A stretch of 64,000 nucleotides of DNA, taken from the NCBI RefSeq assembly GCF_000332455.1, contig NZ_AOGY02000070.1, forward strand, positions 1 through 64,000, written 5' to 3'. Both the position numbers and the translations under genes were made by a program. The first letter of the stretch is position 1. The number at the start of each line of letters is the position of its first letter. This stretch comes from Leptospira vanthielii serovar Holland str. Waz Holland = ATCC 700522 (GTDB lineage: Bacteria; Spirochaetota; Leptospiria; Leptospirales; Leptospiraceae). The notes under the pieces are model-generated. The model was not told the DNA's origin, did no database searches, and was given only the letters and a program-made list of their open reading frames with translations. Shown piece after piece: positions 44,693 through 54,384 of the stretch.

Positions 44693-45289
44693 GTGGAATC
44701 CGTTAAAATTGCCATCTTAGAAGATCATTCCGTTGTCACTGAAGGAATCATATCTATCCTGAAATCCAATCCTTTCTTTTCTCTTGCCGGAGAATTTCGA
44801 ACGGCTGCCGATTTGTTTCATTTTTTAGAATCTAGTCCCATTGATCTTTTGGTTTTGGACATCGACTTACCAGATCGTAATGGTATCGATGTTTTGCGTG
44901 AGATTAAAGAAAAACACCAACCAACAAAAGTCATTATCTTTTCTTTGCATGGCAGTCGAGTTTATGTGGAAGATGCTCTGAAAGCTAAGGCCGATGGGTA
45001 TATGTTAAAGTCAGATCCTATCTCCAAACTTCCAGAAGTCATTGAACTTGTGATGAAAGGTGGGTCTTTTGTTTCAGAAGGTGTGAGCAAAGTACAACTT
45101 CCTTTCTCGGCTTTCCAAATGGAGATTCTAAACTTACTCGTGCAGGGACTTTCTCAAAACGAAGTGGCGGACAGGATCCAAAAGTCGAGAAAAACAGTGG
45201 AATACCACCTCAATCAAATGAGGACCAAATTCTCTTGCAAAAATAACAACGAACTCATTTCCAAATACGAAAAAGAAATACAAAAATAG
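44693..45289 (+). CDS. NarL/FixJ-type response regulator
   Basis: About 199 residues from GTG 44693 (a start at 44654 would run into the divergent kinase gene). The receiver domain has DLLVLDIDLPDRNGID with the phospho-acceptor Asp, and Lys in YMLKSD. The C-terminal LuxR-type HTH reads LVQGLSQNEVADRIQKSRKT, then VEYHLNQMRTKF. AAGG lies just ahead of the GTG. Kinase and regulator are transcribed from a shared, very short divergent region. Confidence 0.88.
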   Translation: MESVKIAILEDHSVVTEGIISILKSNPFFSLAGEFRTAADLFHFLESSPIDLLVLDIDLPDRNGIDVLREIKEKHQPTKVIIFSLHGSRVYVEDALKAKADGYMLKSDPISKLPEVIELVMKGGSFVSEGVSKVQLPFSAFQMEILNLLVQGLSQNEVADRIQKSRKTVEYHLNQMRTKFSCKNNNELISKYEKEIQK

Positions 45290-45334
45290 TCATTTCGTGA
45301 TTTCCCATCCCTTTGTTTCGACTAAACTAATCGT

Positions 45335-45847
45335 ATGAAACAAATTTATTTACTGCGCCATGCCAAATCAGAATGGGATGAACCCTATGATTCTGATTTG
45401 GAACGGTCTCTCTCTCGTCGTGGGAAAGAACAATCCAAAGCCCTACGCGATTACTTAAAAGAAAGCCGTTTTGAATTTGACCAATGTTTGGTCTCACCTG
45501 CCGAGAGGACGCAAAAAACCTACGCTGCACTCCGCAAAGAAATCCTTCGTTTCCCAAAACCTGACTTGCGTGAGGCCATATATGACTCGGACAAAGAAGA
45601 TCTCCTCTTTTTATTGCAGGGGCTTTCGCCAAGCATTCGTTCGGTCTGCCTTGTGGGCCACAATCCTGGGTTAGAAGATTTAGGAAGTTCCCTCCTCTTT
45701 GGGGAAACAGAGGTTTCCCGCTTTCAGAAATTTCCTACGGCCTCATTTCTCGGCTTGAGTTTTTCTGAGGAATCGTGGAAAAATCTTAGTTGGGGAAGTT
45801 GCCAATTGGCAGTATTCTGGATCCCTGGGCAAATAGGCAAAGAATGA
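45335..45847 (+). CDS. sixA: SixA-type phosphohistidine phosphatase
   Basis: A 170-residue histidine-phosphatase-superfamily protein. The RHG motif is IYLLRHAKSEWDEPYDSDLE, with catalytic His; CLVSPAERTQKTY and CLVGHNPGLEDL carry the second Arg and His. Short SixA-like members dephosphorylate phospho-histidine on PTS or phosphorelay proteins. It overlaps the hpt gene by four bases. Confidence 0.87.
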   Translation: MKQIYLLRHAKSEWDEPYDSDLERSLSRRGKEQSKALRDYLKESRFEFDQCLVSPAERTQKTYAALRKEILRFPKPDLREAIYDSDKEDLLFLLQGLSPSIRSVCLVGHNPGLEDLGSSLLFGETEVSRFQKFPTASFLGLSFSEESWKNLSWGSCQLAVFWIPGQIGKE

Positions 45848-46356
45848 AACCATTATATTCAGAAGAACGAATCCACCACCGCGTTGAAGAATTGGCACGA
45901 GAGATTTCTCGGGATTTTTTAAGCAAAGACTTAGTTGTGGTCGGGATCTTGAACGGAGGATTTATCTTCACAGCAGATCTTTGTCGTAGCATTGCCATCC
46001 CTCATGAAGTGGATTTTATGGCTGCCTCTTCCTATGGAGACACAACTACTTCTGGAAATTTAAAAATCACCAAAGAACTAAAAAAATCGATTCAAAACAA
46101 ATCGGTTCTGCTTGTGGAAGATATCGTAGATACAGGAAAAACTTTGGAATATCTTTTAGAAGAAGTGGGGAAACAAAATCCCAAAGACTTAAAAGTGGCG
46201 GCACTCTTTTGGAAACAAAACAAAGCAAATCCCCATATACCTGTTCATTATCCAGGTTTCATTATCGAAGATGAATTTTTAGTAGGTTACGGTTTAGACT
46301 ACAAAGGCCAGTATCGTAACTTGCCTTATGTGGCAAAACTGGAAGTGACGGACTGA
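45844..46356 (+). CDS. hpt: Hypoxanthine phosphoribosyltransferase
   Basis: A 170-residue purine salvage enzyme that makes IMP from hypoxanthine and PRPP. The PRPP loop is VLLVEDIVDTGKTLEYLL and the hood motif is DFMAASSYGDTTTSGN; VGYGLDYKGQYRNLPYV ends the fold. ATG 45844 overlaps the sixA stop (ATGA), which is why this start is preferred over 45790. Confidence 0.92.
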   Translation: MKPLYSEERIHHRVEELAREISRDFLSKDLVVVGILNGGFIFTADLCRSIAIPHEVDFMAASSYGDTTTSGNLKITKELKKSIQNKSVLLVEDIVDTGKTLEYLLEEVGKQNPKDLKVAALFWKQNKANPHIPVHYPGFIIEDEFLVGYGLDYKGQYRNLPYVAKLEVTD

Positions 46357-46661
46357 AAGTTTAAAAAAACAGGTTACAAGTTTTTTTCCCCCAACGAATC
46401 GTATCAGCAAGTATCGAAGGTGGTCTTTGAATTTTCATTTAAGGATTTCCCGAAACAATGATCCTTAGAAGGAAAACACAGATCATCTTATTGGTCATAA
46501 AACCGTTACATTCCATTTCTTTCATAGTGTATTTTGCCTTAACGAATCCAAATCCAATTTCTTGTTGATAAATTATTTTTAAATTTAGGAATAGTTAAGC
46601 ATTATATAATAAATAATAGATACAATCTTGTTCGATTTTATTTTAAAAAAAACCCATTCCA
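46357..46661. other. Intergenic region, promoter only
   Basis: The 305 bases between hpt and the NHL lipoprotein gene hold no ORF I would call. A perfect TATAAT lies at 46605-46610, about 50 bp before the ATG at 46662, with a weak -35 (AATTTA at 46582). The first 60 bases include A- and T-runs without a clear stem. Confidence 0.5.
46605..46610 (+). promoter_or_regulatory. -10 box for the NHL lipoprotein gene
   Basis: TATAAT about 50 bp upstream of ATG 46662 in a very AT-rich stretch. The -35 box is not convincing. Confidence 0.45.
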
Positions 46662-48179
46662 ATGAAAACCCCATCCAAAATCCAAATTTTATTTTTACTG
46701 TTTCCTGTTTTTCTATCGATCTCTTGCAAACCGGAATCTCTGGCCAACCACTGTGATCCAAAATCAGATTCCTATCTGACCTCTTTATTATTCCAATCGG
46801 CGACAACTGCTGAGTCAAAATACTGTGGATATAATTTAGTCAACGTTCCTCCGTTTGAATATAAATTTTCGAGTTATCGGTTGTATTTAAACTTTCCCGT
46901 TTCCATCATACCCAAATATAAATCTAATTCTAGTTATTCGATCCAAGGTGTTTTGCCTGTGGGGCTCACTTTCGATACCTTCTCAGGAGAAATCAAAGGG
47001 ACAACTTCTGCTGCCACTGAAAATGCGACTCTTACCATCACAAGAAGTAACCCTGGGTATGCAGTGTATACAATCACACTCCAAGTTGTGGATACAACTG
47101 CAACAATGGTCTATGGACAATTCGGTTCTTTTACTTGTAATTCCGCATATAACGTTGGATCCTGTGCCTCTGGATCACCTAACAATAAAAGTCTAAGTTC
47201 TCCCTATGGAGTGGTTTCTGATTCTTCAGGAGGAGTTTATATTTCAGGAATCCACCGAGTCCAATATTATCCACCAAACTCAACGGTATCGACACGAGTG
47301 TATGGACAATTTGGATACTATAATTGTGACTTACCGAATGTTGATTCCAGCGGTACCTGTTTTGGGAATACTGTTAGTGCGAATTCCTTACGTGATGTTC
47401 GAGGGTTAGGATTGGATCAAGAGGACGAATTGTATGCAGTTGATATGACAAACAATCGTGTTTTGCATTTTCCCCAAAACTCAAACTTACCGGCAACAGT
47501 TTATGGCCAACTGAGCTTTACTACTGCCACTGCAGGAGCTGCAAGTGCCACTACCTTAAGCACTCCCATTGCCGTGACTTCTGCTTCCGATGGAGGTGTG
47601 TATATTGCAGAATCTGCCTACCACCGCATCCTTTATTTTCCATCAGGTTCCACTACTGCTACCCGCGTTTATGGACAACCTAGTTTCACCTCTAGTACTT
47701 CTGGGCTTTCCAATATAAAACTGAGTAGTCCCAATGGAATGGTCCTGGATTCGGAAGGCGGTTTGTATGTGGCTGATAACGGCAATAGTCGTGTCCTTTA
47801 TTTTCCTTCTGGATCCACAACTGCAACTCGAGTTTATGGCCAACCGGACTTTATCACGAACGCTGGGGGGCCTGGTGCGACAGGGCTTTCTGGTCCCACT
47901 GGGGTAGCTTTAGACCAAAGTGAAAACTTATATGTAGCTGATACGGGTAACAACCGTGTGGTGATGTATCCAAGGACTACACAAACGGAAGGGATAGCGG
48001 CTGTAGGTGTATTTGGTCAGTTTAATGATCTGAATTGTTCCGTGAACAATAATAGCGGAAGTTGTGCAGGTTCAGCCGTTGGTCCCAAAAGCCTCTACTC
48101 ACCTACGGGAATTTTTTTCAACAAACTCGGCCAACTTTATGTAGCTGACCGATCGAATAACAGAGTGTTAGTTTACTAA
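46662..48179 (+). CDS. NHL-repeat lipoprotein with putative Ig domain
   Basis: A 505-residue surface-type lipoprotein (LLFPVFLSISC). A Cys-bearing linker leads to a putative-Ig fold (YSIQGVLPVGLTFDTFSGEI). Then come about six NHL-type blades, each with YGQ (RVYGQPSFTSST), GLYVADNGNSRVLYFPSGS or close variants. Two central copies (around 47640-47700 and 47800-47850) are nearly identical at DNA level, a sign of recent repeat duplication. Paired Cys occur in the first and last blades. It is probably a protein- or sugar-binding propeller. Confidence 0.85.
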   Translation: MKTPSKIQILFLLFPVFLSISCKPESLANHCDPKSDSYLTSLLFQSATTAESKYCGYNLVNVPPFEYKFSSYRLYLNFPVSIIPKYKSNSSYSIQGVLPVGLTFDTFSGEIKGTTSAATENATLTITRSNPGYAVYTITLQVVDTTATMVYGQFGSFTCNSAYNVGSCASGSPNNKSLSSPYGVVSDSSGGVYISGIHRVQYYPPNSTVSTRVYGQFGYYNCDLPNVDSSGTCFGNTVSANSLRDVRGLGLDQEDELYAVDMTNNRVLHFPQNSNLPATVYGQLSFTTATAGAASATTLSTPIAVTSASDGGVYIAESAYHRILYFPSGSTTATRVYGQPSFTSSTSGLSNIKLSSPNGMVLDSEGGLYVADNGNSRVLYFPSGSTTATRVYGQPDFITNAGGPGATGLSGPTGVALDQSENLYVADTGNNRVVMYPRTTQTEGIAAVGVFGQFNDLNCSVNNNSGSCAGSAVGPKSLYSPTGIFFNKLGQLYVADRSNNRVLVY

Positions 48180-48261
48180 GCGACACCAACGAAGAAGGAT
48201 CCCTACCAGGATTTAAAAGGTAGCTAGCTCTTCGTAATATTAAATCAAATTACCGAAACTA

Positions 48262-49173
48262 CTATTTCACCGGCTCCGCAGAAACTTCTACTTCGGGAAG
48301 AGAAGCTCTTAAATATCCCGATTGTAACACTGCCACCTGCCCTTGTTCGCTGGTAAGAAAAGTTACAAAGGCATCAATTTTATCACCTTGGTCAGTTTTA
48401 TAAATCATAAAGAGTTCCCGAGCCAATCTGTATTTTCTATCATAAACATTTCTGACTGAAGGAGACACATAAGGATCTTTATTGGTTCTGGCATAATCGA
48501 GGGCTTTTAGTTTGTCTTTGTTTTCTACAAGTGCAGAGCCCATTCCCATATAACCAATGCTATTTGGATTTCCTTGGATGAATTTTGACATCTCAGCATT
48601 GTCTTTTACAATTTTTGCATCTGGTGAAAAAACATTGGTTTTGTATTGGTTAAACTCATTCAAACCCAAATCCTTTCGTTTGAGGATGTGATTTTGAAAG
48701 TAGTCTTGAGTTCCCGATTTATCATTACGAATCACAATTGCAATAGGAGCATCAACTCCTCCCACTTCCTTCCAGTTTTTAATTTTACCTGAGAAAACAT
48801 CAGAAGTTTGGGCCAAGTTCAGTTTGGATACTGTGTTCTTGGTATTGACAACAAGAGCAACTCCATCGTAAGCCAATCTTACTTTTTCTAAGTTACCGGT
48901 TTTGCGAAGGTCATCAAATTCTGCCTGGTTTAAGTCGCGAGAAGAAACTGCCATATCAATTTCGCCTTTTCGTAACCTGTCAATTCCTGATTCAGATCCA
49001 CCACCTTCGACTGTTACACGAACATTGGAATTTACCTTTTCGTATTCGGTTCCTAAGTATCGCATCATACTGTTCATGGTTTCAGAACCTGCCACTTTCA
49101 GGGTTTGTTTGTCCTTACAAGCGACAAAGTTGATTGTAATCAAAATGTAAAAAAGCAGAGAAAGGTTTTTCAT
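48262..49173 (-). CDS. PstS-like phosphate-binding lipoprotein
   Basis: A 303-residue periplasmic-binding protein (FYILITINFVAC lipobox, Cys19). The N-terminal lobe reads LKVAGSETMNSMMRYLGTEY, then VEGGGSESGIDRLRKGEIDM, and NDKSGTQDYFQNHIL binds phosphate. No pstC/A/B genes follow, so it may work with a distant transporter or as a phosphate scavenger. It is divergent from the OmpA-family gene. Confidence 0.88.
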   Translation of the reverse strand: MKNLSLLFYILITINFVACKDKQTLKVAGSETMNSMMRYLGTEYEKVNSNVRVTVEGGGSESGIDRLRKGEIDMAVSSRDLNQAEFDDLRKTGNLEKVRLAYDGVALVVNTKNTVSKLNLAQTSDVFSGKIKNWKEVGGVDAPIAIVIRNDKSGTQDYFQNHILKRKDLGLNEFNQYKTNVFSPDAKIVKDNAEMSKFIQGNPNSIGYMGMGSALVENKDKLKALDYARTNKDPYVSPSVRNVYDRKYRLARELFMIYKTDQGDKIDAFVTFLTSEQGQVAVLQSGYLRASLPEVEVSAEPVK

Positions 49174-49282
49174 GGTTATTCAGGTAAAGCCCAAAATCCA
49201 TCCTTCGTCAATCGCAAAAACCGCTAGTTTTTTCCATTTCCCCTATCAGTTTTTCAAAAAAATCCCCGATCTTTGTTTTGTG

Positions 49283-50644
49283 ATGACTCGCCACCGATTG
49301 TTAATACTTTGTTTTGTAACATTTCTTCCCCTTGTTGGTTCTACCCCAGTTCCCCCGGGAAAAACCACCTTCCAGTGGAAATGGAAAGAAAACCAGGTAT
49401 TGGAATTAAATGAATACCATGATGTTTTTTTCCGGGTCGGCGCCAAAACTGTCGAAAGGGAAGACAAAAACCGAGTTGTGATGAAACCTAAAAAATGTTC
49501 ATCTGACTCTTGTTTGGTGAACGCTTTTTTTGATACATACATTCGGTATGGAAAAACATCCGGCCCTTTTTGGAAGGACAAAGAGTTTGTCTCTGATTTT
49601 ACACTTTTTCGCAATGGAAGGTATGAAGTTCCAAACGAATTCATAATGCCAAACCTTCGCAGTTTTCCCAGTTTTCCAGAGGAAGCGGTTTCTGTTTCCG
49701 ATGTATGGAAACTACCGGCAGAAGAATCCTTTGATTTTAATGCAGAACGCATTCGTGTGAAAGTGGTTCCCGAATATACCTTCCAAGGCACAGCCCCTTG
49801 GTCCGAAGGAAATTATAAAGGAAATTGTGAAAAAATTACTTATACCTATCCCATTTTTTATAACAAACCAGAAAATGAAAAGATGGTACCAAATGTACCT
49901 TATAAAATCTTTGGGTTTGCTTCAGGTACTGTTTTTTTTAATGCAACAAAAGGTGTTCCCGAGTTCAAAGAAGTAAAACTATCTTATACCTTTATTTATC
50001 CGAATGGAACGGTGCAAGAAGCCAACTTCCATATCAAAGGAATTTATTTCTTTCGTAACCAAGTCAATGCCAAAGACAAAGAATCGATTCGTGAAGATAT
50101 CCTCGAAGATTTAATTGTTGGTTATACAGGAAATCCAATTCGATCTAAGTTAGATGATCCAAAGAAAGATCCAATCCATGAAAAAGAATCGAACAAAGAA
50201 AATTTAGGACGAATCACTGATACGGGAGAAGTTCCTATCCCGGAAAAAAATTCTGTTCCTGAAAAACTTCCTATCTCCGTTCGCACTTCCGAGGATGGAA
50301 TTGTATTTTCTTTGGATTCTATCCTTTTTGATTTTAATGATAGCAAACTCAAAACCGATGCCGAAACCGCAGTGGCAAAAATCGCTGAAATCCTAAAAAA
50401 ATATCCTGACAGGGAAATTCGAGTTTCTGGTCATACGGATAATATTGGAAAAAAAGAATACAACAAAAAACTATCGGAAGAGAGAGCTAAAGCCGTATTG
50501 CACTCATTAGTTGATAATTACAAAATGGATGAAAAACACATATCCTTTAAAGGATATGGCGATGATGCGCCGATTGTTCCGAATGATAGTGAAGAAAACC
50601 GACACAAAAACCGTCGGGTGGAAATTACTTTAGTTTTGGATTAA
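49283..50644 (+). CDS. OmpA-family outer membrane protein
   Basis: About 453 residues from ATG 49283, where the signal peptide MTRHRLLILCFVTFLPLVGS begins. The longer reading from 49172 puts the signal in the wrong place. The N-terminal half is a beta-rich unknown domain (about 25-330). A charged linker rich in Glu/Pro/Asn follows. The C-terminus is OmpA-like: LDSILFDFNDSKLKTDAE, VSGHTDNIGKKEYNKKLSEE, KGYGDDAPI and NRRVEITL. It should tether the outer membrane to peptidoglycan. Confidence 0.85.
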   Translation: MTRHRLLILCFVTFLPLVGSTPVPPGKTTFQWKWKENQVLELNEYHDVFFRVGAKTVEREDKNRVVMKPKKCSSDSCLVNAFFDTYIRYGKTSGPFWKDKEFVSDFTLFRNGRYEVPNEFIMPNLRSFPSFPEEAVSVSDVWKLPAEESFDFNAERIRVKVVPEYTFQGTAPWSEGNYKGNCEKITYTYPIFYNKPENEKMVPNVPYKIFGFASGTVFFNATKGVPEFKEVKLSYTFIYPNGTVQEANFHIKGIYFFRNQVNAKDKESIREDILEDLIVGYTGNPIRSKLDDPKKDPIHEKESNKENLGRITDTGEVPIPEKNSVPEKLPISVRTSEDGIVFSLDSILFDFNDSKLKTDAETAVAKIAEILKKYPDREIRVSGHTDNIGKKEYNKKLSEERAKAVLHSLVDNYKMDEKHISFKGYGDDAPIVPNDSEENRHKNRRVEITLVLD

Positions 50645-50647
50645 CAA

Positions 50648-51916
50648 CTAACCGATTTGTAAATCCAAACCCACAGAATAGGGAGGAACAATCGGTTCAC
50701 TTTCTTTTTTTCCACGTTCCAATAGGACTTCCATTTCTTTACGCATTTCAGTGAGGAGACTCTGGATGGCTTCTTTTTTGTTGGACTTATAGAGTTTATA
50801 ATAAGGTGCCGCAGAAAAAGCTGGGGCCAAAACCACATGAGCTTTTCTTGCTCTAACTTCTGTTTTTCCAAAAACATGTTTTTCAAAACTGCAAATCCAT
50901 TCCATCAAACGTTCCGCAGACGGCCATTGGATTAAGTTCTTTGGTTTGGTAATGATAAATGCATAAGCAGTATCCACCAATTGTTTGGCTCTGCGAATAT
51001 TTTGGTCGCTCAAGTTTTTTGGAGTAGAGGAAAGGGGAGAACCTGCTTCCAAACTTTCCAAGGCCCTAAAGAGGAGCCTTAGTTTTTGAATGGCATTGTC
51101 GGATTCATGAAACTTCACATGGAGAATGGAAGCAGTCAAATTCAGAGCTGTGTGCCTTGCCCTTCCTAAACGATAATCGAAATCTTTGCCTTCCGTTTCT
51201 GATCTGGGAATACCCAATTCAAATTCGGTTTCTTCTAACATCACTCGACCAACAGTGAGAAATCTTCGCAGGAGTGTTCGTCCACCGGGATAAAGTTTGA
51301 GTTTACGTTCAATCCGAGAAAGAGAAGTTTCAATTTCAGCAAGGATCGAATCCCTTGATCCTGAAATTTTATATTTCACGAAACTGGGTTGAATCCATAA
51401 CTCTGCATTAGGATCTTTTTCCAAAGCGGCTTCCAATCCCCAGAAAGACACTTGCGCCACTCCAGGCATAAACGATACTAAATTATCATTTTCTCCAGAC
51501 ACCATTCCTTCTGGATACATGACTAATTTGCCATCTTTTTCGGCTAATATCTGTTTTGCGGTTTTGATCGCATTGCGATTTAACCTTCCTGTGATCACAG
51601 AAAAAGCACCAACTCGTTTGATTACTTCACCCACCAAACCAAATCCCCAATTAAAAATACTACGAGAGGCCATAAAATGAAATCTTGTTCCAATTTTACT
51701 TGCTACATAATAAGCAATGATGGGTTCCAAATCACTCGGTTGGTTGGATAAATACAGGACCCTTTTGTTTTTGATTTCTTTTAAGCGAAGTTCGTCTTCT
51801 TTTGCGATCTCCACTCCATCGATATTGAAGAGAAGTTTGGAAAGAATGGGAAAACCGATATCCAATCCCAATGCAATGGGAAATTCAAACCGAGGAGAAA
51901 TAAAAGGATCTTTCAT
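50648..51916 (-). CDS. PlsC-like acyltransferase homologue
   Basis: A 422-residue protein. A glycerophosphate-acyltransferase-type core is suggested by RVLYLSNQPSDLEPIIAYYV, ASRSIFNWGFGLVGEV and the FPEGTRS-like MYPEGMVSG. The catalytic motif NHX4D reads NQPSDLEP, with no His, so activity is doubtful or the substrate chemistry differs. The long C-terminal helical half (RKLKLYPGGRTLL to the end) is of unknown role. Convergent with the OmpA gene. Confidence 0.7.
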   Translation of the reverse strand: MKDPFISPRFEFPIALGLDIGFPILSKLLFNIDGVEIAKEDELRLKEIKNKRVLYLSNQPSDLEPIIAYYVASKIGTRFHFMASRSIFNWGFGLVGEVIKRVGAFSVITGRLNRNAIKTAKQILAEKDGKLVMYPEGMVSGENDNLVSFMPGVAQVSFWGLEAALEKDPNAELWIQPSFVKYKISGSRDSILAEIETSLSRIERKLKLYPGGRTLLRRFLTVGRVMLEETEFELGIPRSETEGKDFDYRLGRARHTALNLTASILHVKFHESDNAIQKLRLLFRALESLEAGSPLSSTPKNLSDQNIRRAKQLVDTAYAFIITKPKNLIQWPSAERLMEWICSFEKHVFGKTEVRARKAHVVLAPAFSAAPYYKLYKSNKKEAIQSLLTEMRKEMEVLLERGKKESEPIVPPYSVGLDLQIG

Positions 51917-51964
51917 ACAATTATCTTGTTAGAGTAAGACGAACCCCATTGCCAATACGAGCAA

Positions 51965-54301
51965 TTATTCGTGGATGTATCCCCAGGTTTCTAATATTTT
52001 TTTCACTTCTTTACCCATCTCCCGTTGTACTTCGGATTCCCTGGTTCCACTGAAGGCGCCATCATTATAGACCCACGGAAGGGCAGAGGATGGAAATCCT
52101 TCGGGTTGTCTTTCCGAAACAATTAAGTCTTCTAAGTTGGTGATGGACCTTTGGAATTCCAACCCATACCTACCAAAACGAACAGGAATCGTTTTTCCAT
52201 TTCGTGAAAAACTAAAAAAGGCACCCAGTTCTGGATTGACTGTTTTGAGTATTACCTCTTCCCCAAGAGTGGCATTTGTTGCCTTAGATTCTTTTTGTAA
52301 AGAGACAGTTTTTGCAGAACCAGAGCTGAGTTGGATGGAGTCAGAAACCTCCCAATCATAAATCGATCCTTGGACATTTAAGGAAAGGAAGTCTCGGCAA
52401 AGGGCTTCCGAACAAGGTGGAATCAAAATTCGTAAATGATTTCGTCTTAAAAAATTTTCCCGTCGGAAGTCGGCCCTTGCGATTTGTAAAAGCCTTTCTC
52501 CTTCTGGCACAGGGCTTAAATTGTTTTTTTCTTCTGGGTCTTTTTTTAGGTCATACAATTCTTCGGCCATGGTATGGGGTTCTCCCGCTGCAGTTCGCCT
52601 AACTGTCGTAAAACCAGGGTATCTGCGGATGTATTTGTAATTTTCTGTCCGAACCGATTCCGACATCCTTCCTTCTGTATAAATAAAACTTTCCTTGGGA
52701 CAAACATCCGTTGTGCGAATGCACGAAGAATAATCGATACCTCGGTAGGTGGACTCTTTTGGCAATAAATCTAAAAAGCCGAGAATGGTTGGTGCGAGAG
52801 ATAACAACGATGACTGGCCAGGAATGCGAATCTGCCCGCCACTACCTGCATTTTTTGACAAATCGGATCCTAAACTTTCTTGGATGGACTTAGGAAGTTT
52901 AATAAAATACGGCACAGCTATTTCTTCATCATAATGGGTTTCCCCATGTCCAAACCGAGTTTGCATAATGAAATGATAACTATAATCGTGATGAGAACTA
53001 AAAAGTTCGCCGTGGTCACCGGTCACAATGATCAAAGTTTCGTCATAGGTTCCTTGTTTTTTCAGAGCCGCCACAAGCCGACCAATTTCTCTGTCGGTAT
53101 AATGCATCTCACCTAAGTAACGCTGCACGGGAGATTCATACCGGTAAAAAACTTCAGTTGGAACCAAGGAACGAACAGCGGCCAAATCCTCTGGCGGTGG
53201 GGAATAGGAAGCGTGAGGAGTATTCAAATTAAAATGTAAAAAATAAGGTTTGTCTTTGGATTCATTTACAAATTGGATTGCGTGGTTTGTGAGAACTTCT
53301 GTATCTACAATGTCCATTCCCACTTGAAAAGAATTATGAAATCCTAAATCCAAACCCACAGTTGTATAATCCAAAAAGAAAACATTATTCATAATCGTCT
53401 TGGAAAAATAGCCAGCTTCGCGAAACGTTTTGGCTAAGTTGTCTCTTTTTTTTCCATAGTATACTTTTCTTTGGTAAGGTTTTGTCGAAAACCAAGAATT
53501 CCCCAAACCAAGGTTAGACGAATATTCGGAATGAAAAAAAGACATCATGGATGGTTTTGTCCAATTTCCATTAGCGAAGGGATTTTCAAAGAAAATAGAT
53601 TCCTTTGCCATTTGGTCCATTACCGGTGTCACAGAATAAGGATACCCGTAAGAACCAAAAAAATCTTTCCTAGCGGAATCAATCACAATGAGAATCACGG
53701 ACTTTGGTTTCCGAGAACTGGCAAACGATGATATTAGTTCTTTTGGATATAACAAAGGTTCGCCTACAAAAAGATAACTATCCTGACTCTCCCAAACTAA
53801 CCGAAGGGGCCCAAATTCTCCGATTTCCAAAATCTCTTTTTTGGCAGTCCACCTTTCCTTCACCGAGCCGGCAAGGTTCCATTCCCGAAGCAAATTCTCA
53901 CCTGAATAGATTTTAAAACTTCCTGAAACTTGGGATTGGAATTCTGTTCCACCTAACAATCCGACAAGTGTAGAAAATTCATATTGGCCTGGGGGAATTT
54001 TGAATTCATACTCCTGACCCGGGGGAAAAAAAAGTGAGTCCAGAGAATGGTTTAAAAAGATTTTTTTATCTGTATTGAATGTAACTTGAGTATTTTCCCA
54101 TTTGCGAGAAAGAGGAAGGCCACTTTGGCGACCGGGATTTTTTTTCCAATGGTAGGGAAGCAAATCTTTGGAAATCGAAATTTTGGATTTGGCATTTCGT
54201 AACTCCAAAACCAAGTCCACGGGGAAACGTCTTTCCGATTTGTTCAAACAGCTTAAGAGACAAAAACAGATCGATAGGGCGAAAGGAACAGTCGCTCGCA
54301 T
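51965..54301 (-). CDS. Sulfatase/alkaline-phosphatase-superfamily lipoprotein
   Basis: About 778 residues from ATG 54301 (MRATVPFALSICFCLLSC, lipobox Cys near 18). An N-terminal beta domain (about 20-200) precedes the hydrolase core: VILIVIDSARKDFFGSYGYP, FANGNWTKPSMMSFF, TPHASYSPPPEDL and IIVTGDHGELFSSH. Metal-binding Asp/His are present. At the nucleophile position the motif is NWTKPS with Thr/Ser rather than CXPXR, as in LtaS/EptA-like phospho-group hydrolases and transferases. The substrate is unknown. The longer start at 54382 would overlap the divergent lipase gene. Confidence 0.82.
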   Translation of the reverse strand: MRATVPFALSICFCLLSCLNKSERRFPVDLVLELRNAKSKISISKDLLPYHWKKNPGRQSGLPLSRKWENTQVTFNTDKKIFLNHSLDSLFFPPGQEYEFKIPPGQYEFSTLVGLLGGTEFQSQVSGSFKIYSGENLLREWNLAGSVKERWTAKKEILEIGEFGPLRLVWESQDSYLFVGEPLLYPKELISSFASSRKPKSVILIVIDSARKDFFGSYGYPYSVTPVMDQMAKESIFFENPFANGNWTKPSMMSFFHSEYSSNLGLGNSWFSTKPYQRKVYYGKKRDNLAKTFREAGYFSKTIMNNVFFLDYTTVGLDLGFHNSFQVGMDIVDTEVLTNHAIQFVNESKDKPYFLHFNLNTPHASYSPPPEDLAAVRSLVPTEVFYRYESPVQRYLGEMHYTDREIGRLVAALKKQGTYDETLIIVTGDHGELFSSHHDYSYHFIMQTRFGHGETHYDEEIAVPYFIKLPKSIQESLGSDLSKNAGSGGQIRIPGQSSLLSLAPTILGFLDLLPKESTYRGIDYSSCIRTTDVCPKESFIYTEGRMSESVRTENYKYIRRYPGFTTVRRTAAGEPHTMAEELYDLKKDPEEKNNLSPVPEGERLLQIARADFRRENFLRRNHLRILIPPCSEALCRDFLSLNVQGSIYDWEVSDSIQLSSGSAKTVSLQKESKATNATLGEEVILKTVNPELGAFFSFSRNGKTIPVRFGRYGLEFQRSITNLEDLIVSERQPEGFPSSALPWVYNDGAFSGTRESEVQREMGKEVKKILETWGYIHE

Positions 54302-54384
54302 TTGGAACCAGTTTGGAAAACAGGTTTCCGACGAACAGGAAAAGTTCTTTCTTTTTAGGTTTCCATCGTCCATGTTTGACATCT

